Position numbers and translations under genes: made by a program
The notes under the pieces: generated by a model
What the model was told of the DNA's origin: nothing
The model's input: the letters and a program-made list of their open reading frames with translations, nothing else
Database searches by the model: none
Assembly (NCBI GenBank): GCA_947177885.1
Contig: CAMWWF010000231.1
Span: forward strand, 1-5,233
DNA: 5,233 bases
Origin: an uncultured Lachnospiraceae bacterium
GTDB taxonomy: Bacteria; Bacillota_A; Clostridia; Lachnospirales; Lachnospiraceae
Reading direction: 5' to 3'
Part shown: piece after piece, positions 5,231 through 5,233 of the stretch
Position numbering within the stretch: position 1 is the first letter of the stretch
How the letters are laid out: the number at the start of each line of letters is the position of its first letter

Positions 5231-5233
5231 TTC

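Overview
The window looks like chromosomal DNA from a Bacillota of the class Clostridia, most likely a Lachnospiraceae-type gut anaerobe. I infer this from protein character, strong AGGAG-type ribosome binding sites, sigma-A-like promoter hexamers, a LeuRS without the zinc cysteines or the large leucine-specific insertion of the E. coli enzyme, and a GC content that looks close to 50% by eye. No tRNA, rRNA, CRISPR array, transposase or phage gene is visible.

Layout: (1) 18-2111 (+), a complete EF-G-family translational GTPase of the EF-G2/EF-G-like type, with its ribosome binding site at the left edge. (2) 2112-2390, a 279-base intergenic region. It holds a near-consensus promoter (2133-2161), a strong intrinsic terminator only about 8 bases past the predicted transcription start (2176-2206), a small hairpin (2214-2231), an 8-bp tandem repeat with four perfect copies and one degenerate copy (2275-2314), a 14-bp direct repeat on either side of it (2256-2269 and 2361-2374), and the leuS ribosome binding site. 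No T-box leader is recognisable. (3) 2391-4814 (+), a complete leucyl-tRNA synthetase of 807 residues with unusual signature motifs. (4) 4815-4905, a convergent intergenic region with a 15-bp stem that can terminate transcription from both sides. (5) 4906-5193 (-), a small uncharacterised helical protein of 95 residues, convergent with leuS.

The two large genes both serve translation: one is a ribosome-associated GTPase paralogue and the other charges tRNA-Leu. The terminator between them suggests separate transcription units rather than one operon. Both differ from textbook motifs. The GTPase has Tyr in place of the catalytic His of switch II and a changed G4 motif. The LeuRS has KMGKR instead of KMSKS and TTCIET instead of the TTRPDT editing motif. 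These probably mark established divergent subfamilies rather than decay, because both frames are intact and full length.

I see no clearly new multi-gene system here. The items most worth a second look are the LeuRS editing and KMSKS variants, the promoter-terminator module that would make a transcript of only about 40 nt, and the repeat-bearing leuS leader.
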